From Oscillibacter valericigenes (GTDB lineage: Bacteria; Bacillota; Clostridia; Oscillospirales; Oscillospiraceae), in NCBI RefSeq assembly GCF_021531315.1, contig NZ_JAFBIQ010000008.1:23426-87425 (forward strand): a stretch of 64,000 nt of DNA, read 5' to 3'. The stretch's first letter is position 1, and the number at the start of each line of letters is the position of its first letter. The translations under genes and the position numbers were made by a program. This document shows, one piece after another, positions 16,696 to 25,342 of the stretch. A model generated the notes under the pieces. It was not told the origin of the DNA, did not search any database, and worked only from the letters and a program-made list of their open reading frames with translations.

Positions 16696-18225
16696 TTACA
16701 GGTCGATGATGGCGAGGTCGTCCGAGGCGAGGACGCTGCCGGAGAACGACGGAGCGGGAGCCGCCGCGCCGCGCTTTGTGCGCAGGCGGTAAATGAGGCC
16801 AAGCCCCTGAATGGTGAGCAGCGGCGTCATGGCGACCATGGCGACCACGCCGAAGGCGTCGGTGACGATGCTGCCGCCGACCGCCGAGCATGCGCCCATC
16901 GCAAAGGGCAGCAGGAAGGTCGTCGCCATCGGGCCGGAGGCGACGCCGCCGGAGTCGAAGGCGATGGCGGTGAAGAGCTTGGGGACGAAGAACGAGAGCG
17001 CGATGGCGAGCGCGTAGCCCGGCACGAGCAGATAGAAAATGGAGATGCCGGTGAGCACGCGGAGCATCGCAAGGCCGACCGACACGGCAACGCCGATGGA
17101 GAGCGAGTGCTTCATCGCACTGCCGGGGATCGCGCCGTCGGTCAGCTCCTCGACCTGACGCATGAGGACATAGACCGCGGGCTCGGCCATGACGATGAAG
17201 TAGCCGATGAGCATACCGATGGGGATGAGGATCCAGTTATAGCGCAGCCCCGCGATGACGCTGCCGAGGTAGTTGCCCGCGGGCATGAAGCCGACATTCA
17301 CGCCGGTGAGGAAGATGACGAGGCCGAAATAGGTGTAGGCAAGTCCTACGCCGATGCGGATGAGCTGCTTGCGCTCAAGGCGCAGGGAGACGAGGTTGAA
17401 AACGCCGAAGAAGGCCGCGATGGGGAGGAGCGAGATGGCGATCTCCTTAAAATAGGTCGGGAAGGCGACGAAGAAGAGCTGCCAGAGCGCGGCGGTGTCG
17501 CCGATCTCGGGGATGACGACGGGGGTGTAGCTGCCGCCGTCCGGTCGGAAGATGAGCCCGAGGAGCATCACCGCGAGGATGGGCCCGATGGAGCAGAGCG
17601 CGACGAGGCCAAAGCTGTCGTTCGCGCTGTGCTTATCGCTTCGGATGGCGGAGACGCCGACGCCCATCGCCATGATGAACGGCACGGTCATGGGTCCCGT
17701 GGTCACGCCGCCGGAGTCGAAGGCGACGGCGAGAAAATCGCGCGGCACGAACATCGCCAGAACGAAAACGATGATGTAAAAGCCCACCAGCAGCGTGTTG
17801 AGCGGCACAGAGAGGAGCATACGCAGCATGGCGAAGCAGAGGAACAATCCCACGCCGATGGCGACGGTGAGAATGAGGATGCGGTTCGGCACCGCCTGCA
17901 CCTGATTGGCCAGCACCTGAAGGTCCGGCTCGGAGATGGTGATGAGAAAGCCCAGCAGGAAGCCGAGCGTGAGCATGATGCCGACCCTGCGCGTTTTTGT
18001 GATGCACGCGCCCACGCGCTCGCCCATCGGCGACATGGCCAGCTCCGCGCCGAGGGAGAAGAACATCATGCCCACCACCAGCAGCACCGCGCCAAAGAGA
18101 AACGCCATCAGCACGCTCGTCGGAAGGGGGGCGATGGTAAAGCTCAGCACGAGCACGATGGCGAGAATGGGCAGCACCGCGGCAAGCGATTCCTGCATTT
18201 TTTCGTTGAGTTTGCTGCGATACAA
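16696..18225 (-). CDS. DUF1538 multi-pass membrane protein (putative transporter)
   Basis: The 509-residue protein is an internal duplication. Each half carries 6-7 hydrophobic helices and the motif AFDSGGV(T/A)(T/S)GPM (near residues ~180 and ~415), the mark of DUF1538. Repeated GAELAMSPMGERVGA-type segments precede helices. No ATPase is linked, so a secondary transporter or channel is plausible. I use the TTG at 18225 with AAAGGAG 8 nt upstream. ATG 18198 is the alternative and ATG 18279 lies before the SD. It is followed by its PII-like partner. Confidence 0.82.
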   Translation of the reverse strand: MYRSKLNEKMQESLAAVLPILAIVLVLSFTIAPLPTSVLMAFLFGAVLLVVGMMFFSLGAELAMSPMGERVGACITKTRRVGIMLTLGFLLGFLITISEPDLQVLANQVQAVPNRILILTVAIGVGLFLCFAMLRMLLSVPLNTLLVGFYIIVFVLAMFVPRDFLAVAFDSGGVTTGPMTVPFIMAMGVGVSAIRSDKHSANDSFGLVALCSIGPILAVMLLGLIFRPDGGSYTPVVIPEIGDTAALWQLFFVAFPTYFKEIAISLLPIAAFFGVFNLVSLRLERKQLIRIGVGLAYTYFGLVIFLTGVNVGFMPAGNYLGSVIAGLRYNWILIPIGMLIGYFIVMAEPAVYVLMRQVEELTDGAIPGSAMKHSLSIGVAVSVGLAMLRVLTGISIFYLLVPGYALAIALSFFVPKLFTAIAFDSGGVASGPMATTFLLPFAMGACSAVGGSIVTDAFGVVAMVAMTPLLTIQGLGLIYRLRTKRGAAAPAPSFSGSVLASDDLAIIDL

Positions 18226-18325
18226 GGTAAAAGCTCCTTTCCCGAAGTGTATTATGACTACTATACTACATGATACCATAGAAAGATGTTACGATAGTGT
18301 TAAGATTGCTCTGCGGAAATTCCTC

Positions 18326-18354
18326 TTGTTATTCTGCGATACATCGTATATAAT
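18326..18354 (+). promoter_or_regulatory. Promoter of the Asp23-FakA-like pair
   Basis: TTGTTA (18326-18331), a 17-bp spacer and TATAAT (18349-18354) precede the Asp23 start by about 65 nt. Confidence 0.75.
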
Positions 18355-18420
18355 ACCATTGATTACGCAGCAAAGGAATTGATTTTCCAGAACGCAGCTT
18401 TGCAGAAAGGATGCGCGAAC

Positions 18421-18771
18421 ATGATAGAACTGAAAAACGAAAAGGGCGGCATCTTCGTGAGCGACACGGCACTTTCCGGCATCACCGGCGCGGCGGCCAC
18501 AAGCTGCTTCGGCGTGAAGGGCATGGCCTACCGCTCGATGACGGACGGCATCGTCCACCTGCTGCGCCGCGAGGCGATGAGCAAGGGCGTCCATATCACC
18601 CAGCACGAGGGCAATGAGATCTCCATCGAGCTGCACATCATTGTGGAGCACGGTGTGAACATCGCGGCGGTCTGCCAGGCCATCATCGGGCAGGTGCGCT
18701 ACCTTGTCACCGAGAATACCGGCGCGGCTGTGCGCGATGTGAATGTCTGCGTGGACAGCATGACCATGTAA
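18421..18771 (+). CDS. Asp23/Gls24 family envelope-stress protein
   Basis: The 116-residue protein matches the Asp23 fold: GGIFVSDTALSGITGAAATSCFGVKGM at the start and a long C-terminal amphipathic part ending VRYLVTENTGAAVRDVNVCVDSM. The family is membrane-associated in staphylococci and is often followed, as here, by a DhaL/YloV gene. ATG 18421 with AGAAAGGA upstream is preferred over ATG 18379. The next gene starts 16 nt later. Confidence 0.88.
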   Translation: MIELKNEKGGIFVSDTALSGITGAAATSCFGVKGMAYRSMTDGIVHLLRREAMSKGVHITQHEGNEISIELHIIVEHGVNIAAVCQAIIGQVRYLVTENTGAAVRDVNVCVDSMTM

Positions 18772-18787
18772 AGGAGGAGCCTTTTCT

Positions 18788-20449
18788 ATGCACGATACCA
18801 TTACCGGCCCTGTTTTCCAGGAGATGCTGCTCTTCGGCGCGGCCTCCATCGCAAGAGAAAAGCAGGGGATCAACGACCTCAATGTCTTCCCCGTGCCGGA
18901 CGGCGACACGGGCACCAATATGAGCCTGACCATGAGCACCGCGGCGCAGGAGCTTGAAAAGCGCAGCCCCGCGACGGTGGAGCTGGCCTCGTCTATCACC
19001 GCCAGCGCTCTGCTGCGCGGCGCGCGCGGCAACTCCGGCGTCATCCTCTCGCTGCTCTTCCGTGGCATCTCCAAGGGGCTCAAGGGCTGCGTCACTGCGG
19101 ACGGCTGCGCCTTTGCCGCCGCCATGCAGGAGGGTGTGGGCGTGGCCTACAACGCGGTCATGAAGCCCGCCGAGGGCACGATCCTCACCGTTTCCCGCCT
19201 TGCCGCCGACCGCGCGATGGAGGCGAGCGCCGAGAAAAACAGCGTGGAGTATGTGCTCGAGCAGGCCATCGCTCAGGGCGAGGAAACGCTGAAGGAGACC
19301 GTCAACATGAACCCCGTGCTCAAGAAAGCCGGCGTTGTGGACGCGGGCGGCAAGGGCTATCTCGTCATCCTCAAGGGGATGCTCGCCGCGCTGCGCGGCG
19401 AGGCCAGACCGGAGCTCGAGCCGGAGAGCGCGGCGCGCGACAAGGCGGACTTCGCCGCCATCGGCGACGAGGACATCACCTTTGCCTTTGATACCGTCTT
19501 TATCGTCCGACGCATTGACGATCGCTCCATCGAGCCGTTCCGCGAGTTTTTGAACGGCATCGGCGACAGCCTCGTCATCGGCGAGGACGACGAGGCATTC
19601 AAGGTCCATGTTCACACCGACACCCCGGGCGTCGCGCTGACCGAGGCGCAGCGCTACGGTACGCTCGAGCTTGCCAAGATCGAAAATATGCGCACGCAGG
19701 CCGAGGATCTCGCCGCGGGGCGCAAGGCACAGAGCACGGACGATCTGGAGGAGGACGACGGGCAGGACGCTCCTGCGGAGCAGGAGCTCAAGCCCTTCGG
19801 TTACCTCGCCGTGTGCGCGGGCGACGGCCTTGCCGCCGTATTCAGCGACCTCGGCGTGGACGGCATCGTGAGCGGCGGGCAGACCATGAACCCCTCCACC
19901 GAGAGCATCCTGACCGAGATCGAGAAGATCGCGGCGGAGACGGTTTTTGTCCTGCCGAACAACAAGAACATCGTCATGGCGGCGCAGCAGTGCGTGGGCC
20001 TGAGCGAGAAGAAGGTCGTCGTCATCCCGACAGCGACCGTGCCGCAGGGCATCGGCGCGATGATGGCGGTCGATCCCGACGAGACGGACGAGGCGGCCAT
20101 CGAGCAGGCGATGAACGCCGCGGCCTCCGCCGTCACCACGGCGCAGATCACCTACGCCGCGCGCAACAGCGAGTTTGACGGCTTTGCCATCCGCGAGGGC
20201 GACTATCTGGCGCTGCTGGAGGGCAAGCTCTTCGACACGGACACCGACCTCGACGCGGTGCTGGAAAAGCTCGCGGGCGAGGCGAAGAGCCGCGGCGCGG
20301 AGTTCGTGAACCTCTTCTACGGCCTTGATGTGAGCGAGGAGGACGCGCAGAAGGCCGGCGAGCTGTTCGGCAAGCTCTGTCCGAATGCGGAGGTCAATGT
20401 GATCAGCGGCGGCCAGCCGGTGTATTACTACATCATTTCGATGGAATAA
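18788..20449 (+). CDS. DAK2/YloV family protein, FakA-like fatty-acid kinase subunit
   Basis: The 553-residue protein has an N-terminal DhaL domain with the nucleotide/Mg motif NVFPVPDGDTGTNMSLTM (~residues 34-51) and GARGNSGVILS. A middle part carries HVHTDTPG, and a C-terminal FakA domain includes GGQTMNPSTESIL and the NNKNI segment. In staphylococci FakA phosphorylates fatty acids delivered by FakB; no fakB (DegV) gene is adjacent here. AAAGGAGG is 10 nt before the ATG. Pairing with Asp23 is the common Firmicute arrangement. Confidence 0.9.
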   Translation: MHDTITGPVFQEMLLFGAASIAREKQGINDLNVFPVPDGDTGTNMSLTMSTAAQELEKRSPATVELASSITASALLRGARGNSGVILSLLFRGISKGLKGCVTADGCAFAAAMQEGVGVAYNAVMKPAEGTILTVSRLAADRAMEASAEKNSVEYVLEQAIAQGEETLKETVNMNPVLKKAGVVDAGGKGYLVILKGMLAALRGEARPELEPESAARDKADFAAIGDEDITFAFDTVFIVRRIDDRSIEPFREFLNGIGDSLVIGEDDEAFKVHVHTDTPGVALTEAQRYGTLELAKIENMRTQAEDLAAGRKAQSTDDLEEDDGQDAPAEQELKPFGYLAVCAGDGLAAVFSDLGVDGIVSGGQTMNPSTESILTEIEKIAAETVFVLPNNKNIVMAAQQCVGLSEKKVVVIPTATVPQGIGAMMAVDPDETDEAAIEQAMNAAASAVTTAQITYAARNSEFDGFAIREGDYLALLEGKLFDTDTDLDAVLEKLAGEAKSRGAEFVNLFYGLDVSEEDAQKAGELFGKLCPNAEVNVISGGQPVYYYIISME

Positions 20450-20460
20450 GAGAAAAAGCG

Positions 20461-20489
20461 AAAGGGAGAGGCGGCGCCTCTCCCTTTTT
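20461..20489. terminator. Terminator shared by the FakA-like and ferritin-like genes
   Basis: A 12-bp perfect stem (20461-20472 and 20476-20487) has a GGC loop and A/T flanks. The last bases overlap the stop of the minus-strand gene. Confidence 0.88.
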
Positions 20490-21105
20490 ACATTGTGCCC
20501 GCGAGCAGAGCGAGCATGGCGCGGGCGTGGCGGTACTCGTCCTGCGAAAATTCCAGCAAAAGCTCCTGCAGGCAGGGGTCGAGCGTTTCCTGCGCGGCGC
20601 GGCGGTAGTTGAAGCCGCCGCAGGCCTCCTCGTGGTAGCGCCCGCGCAGCACGGCGCAGTAGCCCGCGTAGCGCAGCGGGGGATAGCAGAGCGCGGGGCA
20701 GTAGCGCTCGCCGGTGATGAGGTAAACGGCGGCGGAGAGCCGGCGCGCGTGACGCTCCTCGTCTGCCGCGACGGTGCGAAAGACCTGCCGCGCCTGCGCC
20801 GTCGGCGCACGGCGCGCGAGAAAGAGATAGGTGCGACGGTCGGAAAGCTCCTCGCGCAGAAAGCCCTGAAGCACCTCGAGCGACTCCAGCGCCGCCGTAC
20901 CCATGCAGCAGGGATCGGCCTGCGCGCCGGCGAGCGAAAGCTCGCCGCCTTGCTCCGCCGCGGGCGTGTCGGCGCGCGCGGCCATCGCGGCCGCGGCGCG
21001 TACCTCGGGGTAGGGCGTCAGCGTCGGGTCCACCCGCTGCCAGATGCGATCGCAGCGGCGGTAATCGTAGGCGGCGTTCTGCGCCGCGGACAGCTCCTGT
21101 TCCAT
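20488..21105 (-). CDS. Ferritin-like domain protein
   Basis: In this 205-residue protein the C-terminal half forms a four-helix ferritin-like domain. It has FLREELSDRRTYLFLARRAP, DEERHARRLSAAVYLITG and LLLEFSQDEYRHARAMLALL, which give two E...DEExxH-type iron motifs. A Cys-containing linker (DPCCMG) precedes it. The start is ATG 21105 with AAGGAGGAGC upstream; the ATG at 21192 lacks an SD. It is divergent from the Fe-S genes that follow, so a link to iron or peroxide handling is plausible but unproven. Confidence 0.78.
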   Translation of the reverse strand: MEQELSAAQNAAYDYRRCDRIWQRVDPTLTPYPEVRAAAAMAARADTPAAEQGGELSLAGAQADPCCMGTAALESLEVLQGFLREELSDRRTYLFLARRAPTAQARQVFRTVAADEERHARRLSAAVYLITGERYCPALCYPPLRYAGYCAVLRGRYHEEACGGFNYRRAAQETLDPCLQELLLEFSQDEYRHARAMLALLAGTM

Positions 21106-21256
21106 GAAAAGCTCCTCCTTTATGACGGCTCGGTCTTGTATCGCTATTTTATGCGCGCAGGGCTGGCCACTTTTCATTGATTTTTTCTGCAAAAGCTGGT
21201 AAACTATATAGCGTTTTGGGATTTTCGGAAGAATTTTGCGGAGAATGGAGAAAAGT

Positions 21257-21298
21257 GTTGCATCTGCAACTTTTTGTTTTTCCGAAAAAGGCTATACT
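21257..21298 (+). promoter_or_regulatory. Promoter region with palindrome upstream of the Fe-S operon
   Basis: GTTGCA-TC-TGCAAC (21257-21270) is a perfect 14-bp palindrome directly before a T-rich stretch and a TATACT -10 (21293-21298). The -35 region is poor. The palindrome covers roughly -48 to -35, a usual place for a repressor or activator. Which regulator binds is unknown. Confidence 0.5.
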
Positions 21299-21333
21299 TT
21301 AGATAAACTCCGAGGAAATGAGGAGGAAATTTT

Positions 21334-22062
21334 ATGTTAGAGCTCAAGAATATCAGCTATACGGTCTCCACGCCCGAGGCGGGGGAGCAGACCATCCTCA
21401 AAAACATCAGCCTGACCATTCCCGACAGCAAGCTCATCGTCTTCACGGGTCCCAACGGCGGCGGCAAGACGACGCTCGCCAAGGTCATCATGGGCCTTGT
21501 CACGCCGACGGGCGGACAGATCTTCTGGAACGGCGAGGACATCACAGCGCTCGACATCACGGCGCGCGCGCGGCTGGGCATCAGCTACGGCTTTCAGCAG
21601 CCGCCGCGCTTTAAGGGCATCACCGTGCGCGACCTTCTCACCATTGCCAGCGGCGACAGCAAGCTTTCCAAGGATCAGTGCTGCCGCTATCTCACGCAGG
21701 TGGGGCTTTGCGCGAACGACTACCTTGACCGCGAGGTGGATGTGTCCCTCTCCGGCGGCGAGGTCAAGCGCATCGAGATCGCGACGCTGCTCGCGCGCCA
21801 CTCCGCGCTGATGATCTTCGACGAGCCGGAGGCCGGCATCGACCTGTGGAGCTTTGCCCGCCTGACCGAGACCTTTGAGCAGATCCACCGCGAGCACACG
21901 GCGAGCATGATCATCATTTCCCATCAGGAGCGCATCATCCAGCTTGCCGACGAGATCATCGTGGTCGGCGGCGGCGAGCTGCGCCACCGCGGCACGACCG
22001 AGGAGATCTTCCCGCTCATCATGGCGGACACGCTTGGCTCCTGCCCCGTGCTGAACCGCTGA
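21334..22062 (+). CDS. sufC: SufC/SmsC-type Fe-S assembly ATPase
   Basis: The 242-residue ABC-type ATPase has Walker A GPNGGGKTTL (residues ~39-48), the Q-loop FQQPPRFKGITV, the signature LSGGEVKRIEI, Walker B LMIFDEPEAGIDLW and the H-loop IIISHQERI. The EPEAGIDLW segment and the signature identify it as SufC-type. It energises cluster assembly with the SufB-like scaffold encoded next. Only these two suf genes are present (no sufD, sufS or sufU), which is the SMS layout described as a minimal SUF-like system. Confidence 0.92.
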   Translation: MLELKNISYTVSTPEAGEQTILKNISLTIPDSKLIVFTGPNGGGKTTLAKVIMGLVTPTGGQIFWNGEDITALDITARARLGISYGFQQPPRFKGITVRDLLTIASGDSKLSKDQCCRYLTQVGLCANDYLDREVDVSLSGGEVKRIEIATLLARHSALMIFDEPEAGIDLWSFARLTETFEQIHREHTASMIIISHQERIIQLADEIIVVGGGELRHRGTTEEIFPLIMADTLGSCPVLNR

Positions 22063-22080
22063 GAAAGGAGAGACGAGACT

Positions 22081-23004
22081 ATGTTGACCGAAATCGACTC
22101 CCGTTTGCTGGAAAAGATCGCAGACCTCACGGGCAAGCCCGTGGGCGCGTTCAACATCCGTAAGGACAGCGGCTGCGAGGCCCGCCAGTCCACCGAGCAC
22201 ATCGAGATCACCCCGCAGAGCGAGGGCAAGAGCGGCATTGTCATCCGCATCAAGCCCGGCACGAAGGGCGAGCAGTGCCATATCCCCGTCATCATCAGCA
22301 AGAGCGGCCTTTCCGAAATGGTCTACAACGACTTCTACATCGGCGAGGACTGCGATGTGGACATCGTCGCGGGCTGCGGCATCCACAACACAGGCTGCGA
22401 CGAGAGCCGCCACGACGGTGTACACACCTTTTATGTCGGCAAAAATTCCCGCGTCCACTACGCCGAGAAGCACTACGGCGAGGGAGACGGCAACGGCAAA
22501 AATGTGATGAACCCGCAGACCATCGTGTATCTGGAGGAGGGCGCGAGCATCCAGATGGAGACCGTGCAGATCCGCGGCATCGACTCCACCAAGCGCTACA
22601 CGAAGATCGTCTGCGGCAAGGACGCCGAGGGCGTCATCACCGAGCGCCTGCTCACCCACGGCCATCAGGAGGCCACGAGCGACATGGAGATCGTGCTCGA
22701 CGGCGAGAACGCCCGCGGGCGCGTGATCTCCCGCTCCGTCGCGCAGGACGAGTCCAGCCAGCTCTTCTATCCCCGCATGGTCGGCAACGCCAAGTGCTTC
22801 GGCCATGTGCAGTGCGACTCGATCATCATGGGCAGCGCCAAGATCCGCTCGATCCCCGAGATCGCGGCAAATTCCACCGACGCCCAGCTCATCCATGAGG
22901 CGGCCATCGGCAAGATCGCGGGCGACCAGCTTTTAAAGCTCCAGACCCTCGGCCTGACCGCTGAGGAGGCGGAGGACACCATTCTCAAGGGCTTCCTCGC
23001 GTAA
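22081..23004 (+). CDS. sufB: SufB/SmsB-type Fe-S scaffold protein
   Basis: At 307 residues the protein is much shorter than ~470-residue SufB. It has the SufBD core: a right-handed beta-helix with VHYAEKHYGEGDG, ITERLLTHGHQEATSDMEIVLDGENARG and the C-terminal VQCDSIIMG...STDAQLIHEAAIGKIAGDQLLKLQTLGLTAEEAEDTILKGFL, which includes the conserved helix used for SufC binding. Several Cys (CDVDIVAGCGIHNTGC) lie near residues 95-110. It is the scaffold partner of the upstream ATPase, 18 nt away, with AAAGGAGAG before the ATG. Confidence 0.9.
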   Translation: MLTEIDSRLLEKIADLTGKPVGAFNIRKDSGCEARQSTEHIEITPQSEGKSGIVIRIKPGTKGEQCHIPVIISKSGLSEMVYNDFYIGEDCDVDIVAGCGIHNTGCDESRHDGVHTFYVGKNSRVHYAEKHYGEGDGNGKNVMNPQTIVYLEEGASIQMETVQIRGIDSTKRYTKIVCGKDAEGVITERLLTHGHQEATSDMEIVLDGENARGRVISRSVAQDESSQLFYPRMVGNAKCFGHVQCDSIIMGSAKIRSIPEIAANSTDAQLIHEAAIGKIAGDQLLKLQTLGLTAEEAEDTILKGFLA

Positions 23005-23012
23005 AAGAGAAC

Positions 23013-23051
23013 AAAAAAAGCCGCGGCTGCGATGCAGCCGCGGTCTTTTTT
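23013..23051. terminator. Terminator after the Fe-S operon
   Basis: A 10-bp stem (CCGCGGCTGC at 23021-23030 and GCAGCCGCGG at 23034-23043) is flanked by A7 and T6. It works for both convergent genes. Confidence 0.92.
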
Positions 23052-23067
23052 GGCGTAAAATACAGGC

Positions 23068-23493
23068 TTACTCCTGAACGGGCGTCTCGGTGGGGGCCTC
23101 GACGGGAGCCGTCGCAACAGGCGCTTCGACGGGGGCTTCGGCGGGAGTCGTCTCAACGGGAGCCTCGGCGACGGGCGCGGCGCACGCGGCCTCGACGGGC
23201 GCATCCTCACCCTGCAGCGCGGCGATCTTCGCCTGGCTGGTGCGAATGGCGGCGACGATGTCGGCGACCGCCGCGGGGGCCTCACCCCTGAGCTCGGAGA
23301 CATACCACTCGCCGATGGCGCGGTAATTCTTCTCGATGGCACGCTGCTCGCCGGCGATGGCGACATTGGTCTTGACGGTCTCGGCGGCGTCCTGCGCCTT
23401 CTCGCTGGCGACGGCGGCGACCTCCTTGCTCTTTTCGGCCGCGACGAAGGCGGCGTTCTGCACCTTCTTGCTCAGGTTCTCAAAAAATGACAT
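23068..23493 (-). CDS. Small Ala-rich helical protein with APVEA repeats
   Basis: The 141-residue protein has no signal peptide. Residues 1-~50 form an amphipathic Ala/Lys/Glu helix (KKVQNAAFVAAEKSKEVAAVASEKAQ, apolipoprotein/LEA-like). Residues ~50-95 hold a second helical part with AIGEWYVSELRG. The last ~45 residues are degenerate repeats of APVEA/PVET and probably disordered. AAAGGAGAAG precedes the ATG. I do not recognise a family with known function. The gene is solitary between two terminators or promoters. Confidence 0.72.
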   Translation of the reverse strand: MSFFENLSKKVQNAAFVAAEKSKEVAAVASEKAQDAAETVKTNVAIAGEQRAIEKNYRAIGEWYVSELRGEAPAAVADIVAAIRTSQAKIAALQGEDAPVEAACAAPVAEAPVETTPAEAPVEAPVATAPVEAPTETPVQE

Positions 23494-23662
23494 GGTTCAC
23501 TTCTCCTTTCATTGATCGGGGATTTGCTCATTGCCCTTATTATACGCGCATGAGCGCGCGCTTGCAAGCGGAGAAATGGGGGAGAATGTAAAAAAATTGT
23601 GTCCCGCCGTGCAGAAGAAGAAAATTGCCCATGCCTTTCCCCTGTTAAACGCGGAAAAGCTG

Positions 23663-23671
23663 TGGTATACT
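23663..23671 (+). promoter_or_regulatory. Extended -10 promoter of the alpha/beta hydrolase gene
   Basis: TGG-TATACT (23663-23671) is an extended -10 element; the -35 (TGTTAA, 23643-23648) is weak. It places the start site near 23678, so translation begins at the ATG at 23711. Confidence 0.6.
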
Positions 23672-23710
23672 GATTTTATGAACACAGCGCACAGAAAGGG
23701 GCAAAGCGAC

Positions 23711-24643
23711 ATGGAAAAGAGAAAAGAATTTACCTTCCCCTCCGCCGACGGAAGGACCGCCATTCACGCGGTCGAATGGCATCCCGAGGGGGAGCCGACC
23801 GGCATTTTGCAGATCGCGCACGGCGTGGCGGAGTACGCGCTGCGCTATGAGCCGCTCGCGCGCTTTCTGAACGCGCGGGGCTTTCTCGTCGTGGCGAACG
23901 ACCACCTCGGCCATGGCGCGTCGGTCGCCGAGGGCGCGCCGCGGCTCTACTTCGGGGAGAAGGGGAGCTGGCAGTATGTGGTGGACGATCTGTACACGCT
24001 CCGCCGCCTGACGGGGGAGAAGTACCCCGGCCTGCCGTATTTCCTCATGGGGCACTCGATGGGCTCGTTCCTCACGCGCACCTATCTCATCCGCTATCCC
24101 GGCACGGTCAGGGGCGTGATCCTCATGGGCACGGGACAAAATCCAGACACGCTGCTCATCGGCGGCAAGGCGCTGGCGTCGGTGCTGGCGCGGAGGGTCG
24201 GGCGTGAAAACCCGAGCCGCACCGTGGAGCTGCTCGCCTTCGGCGGCTACAACAAGGTCTTTGCGCCCAACCGCACGAGCTGCGACTGGCTGAGCGCGAG
24301 CGAGGAAAATGTGGACGCCTACCTTGCCGACCCGCTCTGCGGCGGCTGGGCGAGCACAGGGCTGTTCCTCGAACTGCTCGACGGCATGGCCTTCATCAAA
24401 AAACCTGCCAATCTGCGCCACATGAACATGGCGACGCCGGTGCTGTTCCTCTCCGGCGAGGACGACCCCGTGGGCAATATGGGCAAGGGCGTGCGCGCGG
24501 CGTACCGCAGCTTTCTGCGCGCAGGCGTGCGCGACGCAGAGCTGAAGCTCTATCCCGGTCTGCGGCACGAGATTTTGAACGAGGACTGCGGCGAGCAGGT
24601 CTGTGCCGACATTTGGGACTGGCTCGCGCGGCACAACGGATAG
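23711..24643 (+). CDS. Alpha/beta hydrolase, monoacylglycerol-lipase-like
   Basis: The 310-residue serine hydrolase has the oxyanion region LQIAHGVAEYALRYEPLARFL, NDHLGHGAS, and the nucleophile elbow LMGHSMGSFL (Ser near residue 117). The acid is in FLSGEDDPVG and the His in PGLRHEILNE. This is the YtpA/PldB/monoglyceride-lipase (Hydrolase_4) pattern. No signal peptide is seen. ATG 23711 has AAAGGGG about 9 nt upstream; an earlier in-frame ATG lies before the promoter. The likely substrate is a lysophospholipid or monoacylglycerol. Confidence 0.85.
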   Translation: MEKRKEFTFPSADGRTAIHAVEWHPEGEPTGILQIAHGVAEYALRYEPLARFLNARGFLVVANDHLGHGASVAEGAPRLYFGEKGSWQYVVDDLYTLRRLTGEKYPGLPYFLMGHSMGSFLTRTYLIRYPGTVRGVILMGTGQNPDTLLIGGKALASVLARRVGRENPSRTVELLAFGGYNKVFAPNRTSCDWLSASEENVDAYLADPLCGGWASTGLFLELLDGMAFIKKPANLRHMNMATPVLFLSGEDDPVGNMGKGVRAAYRSFLRAGVRDAELKLYPGLRHEILNEDCGEQVCADIWDWLARHNG

Positions 24644-24674
24644 ACGAAAAGCACGGGCGTCGCCCGCGCTTTTT

Positions 24675-25217
24675 CTATGCCGACCGCAGCCTGCGCCGCA
24701 GGCGGCTCGGCGCGAGCAGCTCGACATCGCCCCAGCGCAGCAGGACGCCGACGCTCCAGAGCGCGTCGACGCCGAGAGCGAGCAGGACGGTGTTCGTTAC
24801 GGCGAGGGGGATAGCGGCGGCAAAGGATGCCATCACGGGCTGCACGAGGCGCACGGCGAGTGCGCCGAGCAGCCCCCACGCGAGGGAAAAGGGCAGGCAG
24901 ATGCGGCCGTTGACATCCATTTTCGTCGCGCTGTAATCCCAAAACTGCACGCCGAGCACGGCGTCGCAGAAGAGGTGAACGGCGTATTCTGCGGCTGTGG
25001 CGATGATGGCGCACAGCAGCGCCAGCTCCCACGCGGGGCCGACGCGCTCCGCGCCGAGGGCGAGCACAGCGCACATGGCGAGGCCGTACACGGGGCAGAC
25101 GGGCGCGAGCAGAAAGCCCTTGCGCACGCGGCGCGGCGAGCGCGTGAGCAGGGCGAAGAGCTTTTCGAGCAGATAGCCCAAAAAGCCGTAGCCTAAAAAA
25201 TACCAGAGATATGCCAT
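24675..25217 (-). CDS. CmpB-like putative ABC transporter permease (PF06541-type)
   Basis: The 180-residue membrane protein has about five helices. Its N-terminus YFLGYGFLGYLLEKLFALL, followed by RGFLLAPVCPVYGLAMC-like KGFLLAPVCPVYG and the motif FWDYSATKMDVNGRICLPFSLAWGLLG, fits the CmpB family. These are often labelled ABC permeases although no ATPase is linked here. The start is ATG 25217 with GGGAGGGG upstream. The physiological role is unknown. Confidence 0.8.
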   Translation of the reverse strand: MAYLWYFLGYGFLGYLLEKLFALLTRSPRRVRKGFLLAPVCPVYGLAMCAVLALGAERVGPAWELALLCAIIATAAEYAVHLFCDAVLGVQFWDYSATKMDVNGRICLPFSLAWGLLGALAVRLVQPVMASFAAAIPLAVTNTVLLALGVDALWSVGVLLRWGDVELLAPSRLRRRLRSA

Positions 25218-25284
25218 TGCGTCCGTCCCCTCCCGTCTGCCTTGCAGTTTACCCGTGCGGAGAGAAAAAATGCGCCGCGGCGCA

Positions 25285-25313
25285 TTGCAAAAAAGAGGAA
25301 ATCGTGCTACCAT
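25285..25313 (+). promoter_or_regulatory. Possible promoter of the type-4 UDG gene
   Basis: TTGCAA (25285-25290), a 17-bp spacer and TACCAT (25308-25313) lie about 30 nt before the start. The match is moderate. Confidence 0.4.
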
Positions 25314-25342
25314 GGACGCAGAGAAAAAAAGGGGGGAGCGAT

